A stretch of 20,959 nt of DNA, taken from a bacterium (GTDB taxonomy: Bacteria; Bacillota_I; Bacilli_A; RF39; UBA660). How positions within the stretch are numbered: the first letter of the stretch is position 1; every line of letters begins with the position of its first letter. Below, piece after piece: positions 13,128 to 19,440 of the stretch. Location: contig JAQXHT010000067.1 of assembly GCA_029007415.1 (NCBI GenBank), positions 1-20,959 on the forward strand. Direction: 5' to 3'. The position numbers and the translations under genes were made by a program. The notes under the pieces were generated by a model. It did not search any database. It worked only from the letters and a program-made list of their open reading frames with translations, and was not told the DNA's origin.

Positions 13128-14630
13128 TTATTCCAAGATAAATGGATCATTACTACTTCCTGTTCCTGTGGTCACCTTAATTGTTGATTTTAGATGAACG
13201 ACTGGCCAAGCGCCGCTATAGACGCTGTCAGCACCATTGTCGGCAACATACCCACCGCTGTAGACATAGAACACGTAGTTACTATTAGACGAGCGAGGCG
13301 AAAGGGTCCACATATAACTTGATTTGAATAACCAATCATTTTGATAACATGCTCTTACTCCATCCCAGTTATACATCTCTTTGGCCAAACACGTTGCCCT
13401 TGAAGTCGAACTATTTCCACTTGTGGCATAGCCATAATCACTTGGATATATTAATCCTACTTTTCCTGTCCATTTTGTACTTCTTCCACTATATACCGTT
13501 GTTCCTCTTTCATATTTATAAAAGTGTGATGCTAATCCATTTGTTGAACTTGTATAACTTGCAGTTCCTCCTAGGTACCACTTCGCATCTCCTATCATTT
13601 CTTTGGCTGAATCTGTTAAACCAGTAGATGTAAAATCACATGACGTTGTAGCATTATTTAAACCCGAATAGCAAGTCCCACTTTTTCTATTCCAGTATAG
13701 ACTTCCACCATAAGTTTCGCTATCATGTCCTTCATTTAATAAATAATTAAGTCTAGCGTCAGGCCAGTTATTTTTACCGTAAGCAGTTTCTGCACCCGTT
13801 GAGGTATTCTTATTATCCCATGAGTAATTACCTATTGATTCATTTCTTATAATCTTTAATCTTTTCTCTAGTTTTCCTTTTCCATCATCAACATCAAATA
13901 CTCCAATTATTCGCCATAATTCATCATTAAATTTAACATAGTTATTAGGATTTGCTCCGATATATCGATAATCGGTGGTTGCTCCTAATTGAGTTGTTGC
14001 TTCATGAGTAAATGTCCACATTTGATTCTTTTGATCATCAGTTGCACTATTATAATCTAAACTTTCTGGATTAGCTTTTGCTATCAATGTTTCTGCTCCT
14101 GATGGTTCACTTAATAATTCAAAAGCTACTGTTCCACTTGGTAAAGTCAAATTCGAGTTGACAAGTCCCATTGAACTTCCAATTTTAACTGCTTTTCCAT
14201 TCGCACCTTTTACCTTTATCTTATAAGTTAATGTCTTTCCTTTTTCTACTGAAACTCCTTCGATTGTTGGTATTGTTGGACTATCAGATGTGTAACCTAT
14301 TCCAATTGAACTATCTGATAAGGTGTAATAATAAATTGAATTTTTGACTGTTCTATCGCTTGAGTTTGTTACAGTAATTGTTACTGTTTCACTATCTGTT
14401 GATGGTGTGTAGCTGATAGTACCTGTTCCTTCGATTGCAACTGAGTTAGCTCCTATCGCAATGGAACCCCTTAAGTTTCCAGTTACTACACTATATTGTT
14501 GAACTCCTTGAACGGTAAACCAGGCATACGAAAAATACCCAGTCATCATTAATGCACATACTCCTAGAAGTATGAACAAATAGCTAGTTGATATCTTAGT
14601 ATCAGATAACTTATTAATAACTTCTTTCAT
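13128..14630 (-). CDS. DGR target: membrane-anchored surface protein with C-terminal variable domain
   Basis: This is a 500-residue protein. One hydrophobic segment (residues about 17-37, SYLFILLGVCALMMTGYFSYAWF) can act as an anchor or uncleaved signal, placing the rest outside. The next part (NLRGSIAIG...TISYTPSTDSETVTITVTNSS) looks like a beta-sandwich similar to TasA/CalY-type matrix proteins. The C-terminal half (VKFNDELWRIIGVF, NNWPDARLNYLLN, GLIYPSDYGYATSG, CLAKEMYNWDG, MWTLSPR...WPVVHLKS) is a domain common in gut Firmicutes surface proteins, resembling the lectin/FGE-like folds used as DGR targets. The VR covers residues about 442-477, and 23 residues follow. Start: ATG 14630 with GGAAGGAAG upstream; an ATG 39 bases earlier lacks a ribosome site. 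The ligand is unknown. Confidence 0.88.
   Translation of the reverse strand: MKEVINKLSDTKISTSYLFILLGVCALMMTGYFSYAWFTVQGVQQYSVVTGNLRGSIAIGANSVAIEGTGTISYTPSTDSETVTITVTNSSDRTVKNSIYYYTLSDSSIGIGYTSDSPTIPTIEGVSVEKGKTLTYKIKVKGANGKAVKIGSSMGLVNSNLTLPSGTVAFELLSEPSGAETLIAKANPESLDYNSATDDQKNQMWTFTHEATTQLGATTDYRYIGANPNNYVKFNDELWRIIGVFDVDDGKGKLEKRLKIIRNESIGNYSWDNKNTSTGAETAYGKNNWPDARLNYLLNEGHDSETYGGSLYWNRKSGTCYSGLNNATTSCDFTSTGLTDSAKEMIGDAKWYLGGTASYTSSTNGLASHFYKYERGTTVYSGRSTKWTGKVGLIYPSDYGYATSGNSSTSRATCLAKEMYNWDGVRACYQNDWLFKSSYMWTLSPRSSNSNYVFYVYSGGYVADNGADSVYSGAWPVVHLKSTIKVTTGTGSSNDPFILE
13199..13306 (-). repeat. DGR variable repeat (VR) in the target gene
   Basis: It matches the TR over 108 bases with 19 mismatches and no gaps. 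Eighteen mismatches fall on TR sense-strand adenines: 11 A to G, 5 A to T, 2 A to C. The other is C to T at 13201. Fourteen codons change, all by non-synonymous substitution: R446, Y452, Y455, Y457, S458, G459, A463, D464, G466, D468, S469, V470, Y471 and S472; thirteen are Asn and one Ser in the TR. The GC-rich 13199-13215 is the IMH-like end. Confidence 0.95.
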
Positions 14631-14682
14631 AAAAATTCTTCTTCCTTCCACTATTCTTTCTATAATCATAATATCACAAGAA

Positions 14683-14710
14683 AAGAGAAAATTAAATACA
14701 ATTTTCTCTT
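14683..14710 (-). terminator. Terminator of leuS
   Basis: A perfect 11-base-pair stem (14683-14693 with 14700-14710) with a six-base loop, followed on the minus strand by TTCTTGT, overlaps the leuS stop. The T tail is short, so some read-through into the DGR target gene is possible. No clear separate promoter for the target gene is visible in the 78 bases between. Confidence 0.6.
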
Positions 14711-17522
14711 ATTTTACAACGATATTTACTAATTTTTTCGGAATAGTTATAACCTTAACAATTTCTTTATTTTCTGTATATTGTTTAACATTATCAATAG
14801 CGAAAGCCTTACTTTCCATCTCTTCTTTAGAAATAGAACTATCAACTTCCATCTTTCCTCTTACTTTACCATTTACTTGTACTACTACTGTTACGACATC
14901 ATCTTTTAGTTTAGATTCGTCATAGACTGGCCATGGCTCGAAAGCGATTGTTTCGTTATGACCCATTTTCTCCCAAATTTCTTCTGTCATATGTGGAGCG
15001 ACTGGGTTTAATAATTTGATAAATCCTTCCGCATATTCTACTGGTAAAGTATCCTCTTTATAAACGGTATTTATAAATATCATCATCTGACTGATAGCGG
15101 TATTGAAGTTTAGACTTTCAAAGTCTTCTGTTACTTTTTTAACTGTTTGGTGATAAATTTTTTCTAAGTTCTTATTATTAATAGTAGTTATTTTATCACT
15201 TTCGTATAGACGATATACTCTATCTAAGAACTTTTGAGCTCCTTCTACACCGTTATTATTCCAAGGTTTGGAAGCTTCTAATGGTCCCATAAACATCTCA
15301 TATAGACGTAAGGTATCAGCGCCATAGTTTTTAACAATATCTAATGGATCAATTGCGTATTCTGGATATCTTTTACCCATTTTGATACCATTTGTTCCTA
15401 AAATCATTCCTTGATGAACTAGTTTTTCAAACGGTTCTTTAACTGGTGATATACCTTTATCATATAGATAATTGTTCCAGATACGTGAATATAGCAAGTG
15501 TCCGACAGCATGTTCTGGTCCACCGATATATAAATCAACTGGCATCCAGTGTTTTAATAATTCTTTATTAGCTAACTCGTTATCGTTATTTGGGTCGATA
15601 TATCTTAAATAATACCAACTAGACCCAGCAGAACCGGGCATTGTAGAAGTCTCTCTTACGCCGGTCATTCCATTATGACTATATTTTTTCCATTCTATAG
15701 CATTTTCAAGTGGGGCTTTTCCACCTTTTCCTTTATAGTCTTCTAACTCTGGTAATATTAATGGTAATTCATCATCGGCTAAAACGTGAATTTCATCATT
15801 TTCTAGATAAACGATAGGTACTGGTTCTCCCCAATATCTTTGTCTTGCAAAAATCCATTCACGAAGACGATAGTTTATCTTTTTGGTACCACAGTTGTTT
15901 TCTTCTAGATAACTTATTACTTTATTGATAGCTTCTTCTTTATTTAAACCGTCTAAGAAAGATGAATTGATATGTATACCATCATTTGTCATAGCAGCTG
16001 GTTTTAAGACATAATCAAAAGTTTTCTTATGAAGTTCATCAGTTATTTCTTTTTCTACTACTTCTTTGCTTACCCATTCAACATCAAATACTTCGTCATC
16101 TTCTAGGTTTTGGTTTTCACGTGTGTCGCTGTTTAGTTCAAATAGTATTGGTGTTGCTTCGATTTCAAAGTATGTATCCTTATTATAAGCATAGTAATGA
16201 TGATTAATCTTGAAGCCTTCTTCTTTAAAGGTTAGGTCTGTGTAGCCAGTTTCTTCTTTGATTTCTCTGATAGCGCAGTCGATAGCTGTTTCGCCGTCTT
16301 TAATAGTGCCGCCGATAAATAATCTGCCACCGTTAGAATGCCAATTGATAGTTAAATATTTATCTGTTTTCTTATCATAGACAACAGCTACAATAGAGTT
16401 TTTCTTCTTTTCATTATCGTGTTTAGTACCAGTTACTTCTTCTAGAACTTGAATAATTGGAATATTAAATTTTTTGGCGAATTCGTAGTCTCTTTCATCA
16501 TGAGCAGGGACAGCCATAATAGCTCCTGTTCCGTAACTTGCTAGGACATAGTCAGAAATGTAAATTGGTATTTCTTTGTTATTTACTGGGTTGATAGCAT
16601 ATCTACCGATGAATACTCCTGTTTTTTCTTTATTAAGTTCTGTTCTTTCTAAGTCACTTTTAGTAGCACAAATTCTCTTGTACTCTTTTACTTCTTCTTG
16701 TTTGTCTTTAGTCGTGATTAAATCTACTAATTCGTGTTCTGGTGACATTACACAGTAGGTTGCTCCGAATAAAGTATCTGCTCTAGTTGTAAATACGGTG
16801 AAGTCTTTATCGGTATCTTTGATTTTGAATTTTACATGGGCTCCAACTGATTTACCAATCCAGTTTCGTTGCATTTCTTTAGTTGATTCTGGCCAATCGA
16901 TTTCTTCTAGTCCTGCTAATAGTTTTTCAGCGAAGGCGCTTTGGTCTATTACCCATTGTTTCATATTACGTCTTACTACTGGGAAACCACCACGTTCACT
17001 CTTCCCATCGATTACTTCGTCATTTGATAAAACAGTACCTAGTTCTTCACACCAGTTAACGGGCATATCTACTCTTTTGGCATAACCATCAAGGTATAAT
17101 TGTTTGAAAATCCATTGAGTCCATTTATAAAAGTCTGGGTCACTTGTCTTAATCATTTTTGACCAGTCATAATCAAACCCTAGTGTATATAATTGTTTGG
17201 TGAAAGTATCAATATTTTTCTCGGTAAAGCCATTAGGATTGTTACCGGTCTTAACGGCATACTGTTCTGCTGGTAGTCCAAAAGAGTCATAACCCATTGG
17301 ATGAAGGACATTATATCCTTGCATTCTTTTCATACGAGAGATTATGTCTGTTGCGGTGTAACCTTCAACGTGTCCGGCATGAAGACCTACACCTGATGGA
17401 TAAGGGAACATATCTAAAACATAGTATTTGGGCTTTGAAAAGTCCCATACATCGGTTTTAAAAGTGTCATTATCCTTCCAATATTTATTCCATTTTGCTT
17501 CTATTTTGCTAAAATTATACAT
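14709..17522 (-). CDS. leuS: Leucyl-tRNA synthetase with an inserted Nudix domain
   Basis: This enzyme charges tRNA-Leu. The 937-residue class I synthetase has HAGH at 48-51 as its HIGH motif, the CP1 editing domain with TTRADTLFGATY (from 245) and GTGAIMAVPAHDERDYEFA including D345, the catalytic-domain REWIFARQRYWGEP, the KMSKS-equivalent region GIKMGKRYPEYAIDP (K714-R718), and the anticodon-binding C-terminus. Bacterial LeuRS is usually about 800-870 residues. The excess lies after the editing motif, at roughly 360-500, and forms a Nudix domain with a perfect box: G405, E411, R419, E420, E423, E424, G426. The editing residues are kept. AGAGGT precedes the ATG. It is read from its own promoter and is likely monocistronic; the leader is too short for a T-box. 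Confidence 0.95.
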   Translation of the reverse strand: MYNFSKIEAKWNKYWKDNDTFKTDVWDFSKPKYYVLDMFPYPSGVGLHAGHVEGYTATDIISRMKRMQGYNVLHPMGYDSFGLPAEQYAVKTGNNPNGFTEKNIDTFTKQLYTLGFDYDWSKMIKTSDPDFYKWTQWIFKQLYLDGYAKRVDMPVNWCEELGTVLSNDEVIDGKSERGGFPVVRRNMKQWVIDQSAFAEKLLAGLEEIDWPESTKEMQRNWIGKSVGAHVKFKIKDTDKDFTVFTTRADTLFGATYCVMSPEHELVDLITTKDKQEEVKEYKRICATKSDLERTELNKEKTGVFIGRYAINPVNNKEIPIYISDYVLASYGTGAIMAVPAHDERDYEFAKKFNIPIIQVLEEVTGTKHDNEKKKNSIVAVVYDKKTDKYLTINWHSNGGRLFIGGTIKDGETAIDCAIREIKEETGYTDLTFKEEGFKINHHYYAYNKDTYFEIEATPILFELNSDTRENQNLEDDEVFDVEWVSKEVVEKEITDELHKKTFDYVLKPAAMTNDGIHINSSFLDGLNKEEAINKVISYLEENNCGTKKINYRLREWIFARQRYWGEPVPIVYLENDEIHVLADDELPLILPELEDYKGKGGKAPLENAIEWKKYSHNGMTGVRETSTMPGSAGSSWYYLRYIDPNNDNELANKELLKHWMPVDLYIGGPEHAVGHLLYSRIWNNYLYDKGISPVKEPFEKLVHQGMILGTNGIKMGKRYPEYAIDPLDIVKNYGADTLRLYEMFMGPLEASKPWNNNGVEGAQKFLDRVYRLYESDKITTINNKNLEKIYHQTVKKVTEDFESLNFNTAISQMMIFINTVYKEDTLPVEYAEGFIKLLNPVAPHMTEEIWEKMGHNETIAFEPWPVYDESKLKDDVVTVVVQVNGKVRGKMEVDSSISKEEMESKAFAIDNVKQYTENKEIVKVITIPKKLVNIVVK

Positions 17523-17563
17523 ATTATACCTCTTTTCTAGCTGAGTTCTAAAATAACAAACTT

Positions 17564-17592
17564 AGTATAGCATTTTCTATTTCATTTGTAAA
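17564..17592 (-). promoter_or_regulatory. Promoter of leuS
   Basis: On the minus strand, TTTACA (17587-17592), a 17-base spacer and TATACT (17564-17569) with an upstream TGC (extended -10) are seen. Transcription starting near 17557 gives a leader of about 35 nt, which leaves no room for a T-box. Confidence 0.7.
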
Positions 17593-17600
17593 TTTCTTGA

Positions 17601-17624
17601 AAAGAAAAAAGTGACTTAGTCACT
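17601..17624 (-). terminator. Terminator of spoVS
   Basis: On the minus strand AGTGAC / GTCACT forms a 6-base-pair stem with a three-base loop, followed by TTTTTTCTTTT. It overlaps the spoVS stop codon. Confidence 0.75.
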
Positions 17625-17883
17625 ATTTAGTTTCGATTATCAATTTGATAGCGGTTTTTTCTTCTCCATCAATCGAAATATCTGTAAATGCTGGTATGCA
17701 GACGATATTTTTACCTGATGGAGCTAAAAAACCTCTCGCTATAGCAACTGCTTTGATTGCCTGGTTAAGTGCTCCGGCACCTACTGCCTGAATTTCTACA
17801 CTTCCGTTGGATCTAAAAACATTTGCTAATGCTCCTGCCACGGAATTTGGATTCGACTTTGACGAAACTTTAAGCGTTTCCAT
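17623..17883 (-). CDS. spoVS: Stage V sporulation protein S (SpoVS)
   Basis: This 86-residue protein, METLKVSSKSNPNSVAGALANVFR and onward, with the very conserved IQAVGAGALNQAIKAVAIARGF and IPAFTDISIDGEEKTAIKLI, matches the SpoVS family at the usual 86 residues. SpoVS is related to the Alba fold and probably binds nucleic acid; in Bacillus it affects septation and spore coat assembly, but it also occurs in non-spore-formers. The ATG at 17883 is chosen over a GTG at 17892, because AAAGGGTGA lies at the right distance and the length then fits the family. It is a single gene with its own terminator and a long leader. Confidence 0.95.
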   Translation of the reverse strand: METLKVSSKSNPNSVAGALANVFRSNGSVEIQAVGAGALNQAIKAVAIARGFLAPSGKNIVCIPAFTDISIDGEEKTAIKLIIETK

Positions 17884-18090
17884 AATAATCACCCTTTCAT
17901 TATCTATCTTATCTTATGAAGATAGTTTAACCGATAGAACAAATTTTAAAAGGATTATTCTATAGAAACGTATAGAGCTTTCTGCTTCATAGAAACTTTT
18001 GTTTCTCCACAGACTTAAATTCCGACATGTGCTGCCGTACATTCTTTACAACTTTTAGATATTATTTCTTGCTTTTTTCAAAAGTTGTAC
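17884..18090 (-). promoter_or_regulatory. Long structured 5' leader (or small RNA) upstream of spoVS
   Basis: About 205 bases between the predicted transcription start near 18090 and the spoVS ATG hold no reading frame. On the minus strand, ACAACTTTT / AAAAGTTGT (18080-18088 with 18048-18056) makes a perfect 9-base-pair stem with a 23-base loop; GAAAC AAAA GTTTC and CTATCTT / AAGATAG make two smaller hairpins nearer the gene. I cannot match it to a riboswitch class I know. Confidence 0.45.
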
Positions 18091-18096
18091 ATCTAG

Positions 18097-18124
18097 AGTA
18101 TCGCAAAAAACAAACGTTCGTCAA
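18097..18124 (-). promoter_or_regulatory. Promoter of the spoVS leader
   Basis: On the minus strand TTGACG (18119-18124), a 16-base spacer and GATACT (18097-18102) with TGC upstream are present. The -35 and adjoining AAC are the same as in the tnpB promoter. Confidence 0.6.
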
Positions 18125-18162
18125 TACTTTTTTTAAAATTTTTTAAATTATTTTTTTATAGC

Positions 18163-18194
18163 AAAAAAAAGAAAGCTTTTTAGAATAAACTTTC
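18163..18194 (-). terminator. Terminator of the Pro/Val/Thr-rich protein gene
   Basis: On the minus strand GAAAGTTT pairs with AAAGCTTTC (one G-U pair) and is followed by eight T. The stem overlaps the last codons of the gene. Confidence 0.75.
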
Positions 18195-19205
18195 AATTTC
18201 TTCAGCTGATTTTGGAGCAGCAGGTTCTACTACTGGTGTAGAAGAAACTTGAACTGACTCATTGTTTACAACTGGATTATTAACAACTTGTGTTCCAAAA
18301 ATATTATTAGTTGGCGCTACTGCAGGTTGAGGTTGTTCAACTACTGGTGTTGGAACAACGGGTTCACTAGCTACACTAGGTGTTGCTACTGTTGGAATAT
18401 TAATAGTAGGTGCAACTGGTTTTTGATCTAGTTTTTCTTGATTTAACTCAACAATTGGAACTGATTGTGTATTTTCTAACGGATTAGCTCCACCATAGAT
18501 TGGTCTATGTGCTGCTTCATGTGGAATTGGTGGTACTATTTGACTTACTCCACCATAGATTGGTCTTTCTTTATTTTCAACTACAGGTGCTTTATAAGAA
18601 CTAGTTGGTACTTCTACAGCTTGAGTATCAAACATAGAAGGTGTATTAACTACTGGTTCAGTTGGTACTTCATTAACAGTAGGTACTGCTACTGTTGGTT
18701 TTACTATTTCAACTGGTTCACTTTCAGACACTTTCATTTCAATTGGTTCATTAATAGGAGTAGTTTGTGGTTCAACAACTGGAGTTGGCACTACTTCTTC
18801 TGGTATTTTTGCACTAAATACAGCTGGTTCTGCTGGTACTTGATTAATAATTGGAGCACCTGTTTCTACGGCTGGTTGGCTAACAATACTAACTGGTTCA
18901 ACACTTTGTGGTGTTTCAGTAACTATTGGTTGAGGTGTTGTAAGTGACTCAACTGCTGGAGTTACTGGTTGAACTGGCTCTGTAGTAGCAACGGTTGGTT
19001 GTTGTACTACTTGCGTTTGAGTAGCGGCTACTGCTTGTGTTGCACTTTCATTTTGTGCTGCTACTACTTCTTTTTTCGGCTTTGATTTTTTATTTCCTGT
19101 AACAATAAAAATAACCAATGCAATAATTAAAAATAAAACTCCACCAGTAATAAGCATTCCTGGTATTGTCATAAACCAATCTAAACTAAATGTCGCTAAT
19201 ATCAT
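18180..19205 (-). CDS. Single-pass membrane protein with a long Pro/Val/Thr/Glu-rich tail
   Basis: I do not recognise a family. The product of about 341 residues has one hydrophobic helix near the N-terminus (IPGMLITGGVLFLIIALVIFIV), then a lysine-rich stop (TGNKKSKPKKE). About 290 residues follow of low-complexity sequence rich in P, V, T, Q, E and A, such as VVEPQTTPINEPIEM, with many short copies of PVVE/PTPVVE. The motif RPIYGG occurs twice, 20 residues apart, encoded by a 19-base direct repeat. It ends in an acidic EEIESLF. The positive segment after the helix suggests a cytoplasmic tail, perhaps a partner-binding linker as in division or envelope scaffold proteins; that is inference. 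Start at 19205 rather than 19214, because GGGAG abuts the earlier ATG. Confidence 0.75.
   Translation of the reverse strand: MILATFSLDWFMTIPGMLITGGVLFLIIALVIFIVTGNKKSKPKKEVVAAQNESATQAVAATQTQVVQQPTVATTEPVQPVTPAVESLTTPQPIVTETPQSVEPVSIVSQPAVETGAPIINQVPAEPAVFSAKIPEEVVPTPVVEPQTTPINEPIEMKVSESEPVEIVKPTVAVPTVNEVPTEPVVNTPSMFDTQAVEVPTSSYKAPVVENKERPIYGGVSQIVPPIPHEAAHRPIYGGANPLENTQSVPIVELNQEKLDQKPVAPTINIPTVATPSVASEPVVPTPVVEQPQPAVAPTNNIFGTQVVNNPVVNNESVQVSSTPVVEPAAPKSAEEIESLF
18488..18566. repeat. Direct repeat of 19 bases inside the Pro/Val/Thr-rich gene
   Basis: The same 19 bases occur at 18488-18506 and 18548-18566 and encode the two RPIYGG motifs with the preserved frame. The surrounding tail is repetitive in protein sequence but much less so in DNA, so the identity here suggests a recent duplication or constraint. 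Confidence 0.7.
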
Positions 19206-19235
19206 AACATCCATCTCCCTTATTCTATATATTAA

Positions 19236-19264
19236 ATGATAGCAAATTTTTTTTGAGATTGCAA
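19236..19264 (-). promoter_or_regulatory. Promoter of the Pro/Val/Thr-rich protein gene
   Basis: On the minus strand TTGCAA (19259-19264), a 17-base spacer and TATCAT (19236-19241) with TGC upstream (extended -10) lie just before the gene. A palindrome at 19263-19276 (AACCGA, TT, TCGGTT) touches the -35 and could be an operator. Confidence 0.6.
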
Positions 19265-19294
19265 CCGATTTCGGTTTTTATTTTTTATCTTCTG

Positions 19295-19312
19295 GTTACA
19301 GTTCAGACTAGA
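19295..19312 (+). repeat. Left terminal inverted repeat of the IS66 element
   Basis: GTTACAGTTCAGACTAGA is exactly repeated in reverse complement at 20942-20959. Confidence 0.92.
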
Positions 19313-19344
19313 GAGTAAATAAAAATTACTTATCTAGTCTTTTT
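19306..19344 (+). terminator. Terminator-like hairpin at the left end of the IS66 element
   Basis: GACTAGA (19306-19312) and AGTAA (19314-19318) pair with TTACT (19326-19330) and TCTAGTC (19333-19339), followed by TTTTT. It would stop outside transcription from entering the transposase gene, as known for several insertion sequences. Confidence 0.6.
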
Positions 19345-19383
19345 ATTATTGATTTTACTATATTTAAAATGAAAATAATAGAC

Positions 19384-19412
19384 TTTAATTGTTTGAAAAT
19401 CTTATATATAAT
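19384..19412 (+). promoter_or_regulatory. Possible promoter of the IS66 transposase
   Basis: TTTAAT (19384-19389), a 17-base spacer and a consensus TATAAT (19407-19412) lie about 30 bases before the transposase start. The -35 is weak. Confidence 0.45.
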
Positions 19413-19440
19413 TTTTGTTATAAGATATGGGTGAGATTAT

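Larger units (their letters stand above)
10591..14630. other. Complete diversity-generating retroelement (DGR) locus
   Basis: The locus holds all DGR parts: a DGR-type reverse transcriptase, an Avd-like protein, small accessory proteins, a template repeat and a target gene with a matching variable repeat. The RT operon is on the plus strand; the target gene and the template repeat are on the minus strand, so the two halves converge. The key proof is that TR and VR differ at 18 adenines of the TR sense strand and at only one other base, located at the GC-rich 3' end. No phage structural genes are nearby; nifJ and leuS flank it, so this is a chromosomal, cellular DGR acting on a surface-anchored protein. 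Confidence 0.95.

Noticed and set aside
12994..13197. Plus-strand 67-codon frame with a hydrophobic start
   Set aside because: It has no ribosome site, spans two hairpins and runs antisense into the target gene; it is best explained as a chance frame.
12801..13306. CRISPR-like direct repeats
   Set aside because: There are only two copies, 108 bases each, 398 bases apart, one within a coding gene; this is the TR/VR pair.
17523..17600. T-box leader for leuS
   Set aside because: The leader is only about 35 nt from the predicted start, and no T-box sequence or specifier stem is present.
18507..18947. Plus-strand 146-codon frame rich in Trp, Tyr and Phe
   Set aside because: It is the mirror of the Pro/Val/Thr-rich gene; its odd composition comes from the complementary strand of a repetitive coding sequence.
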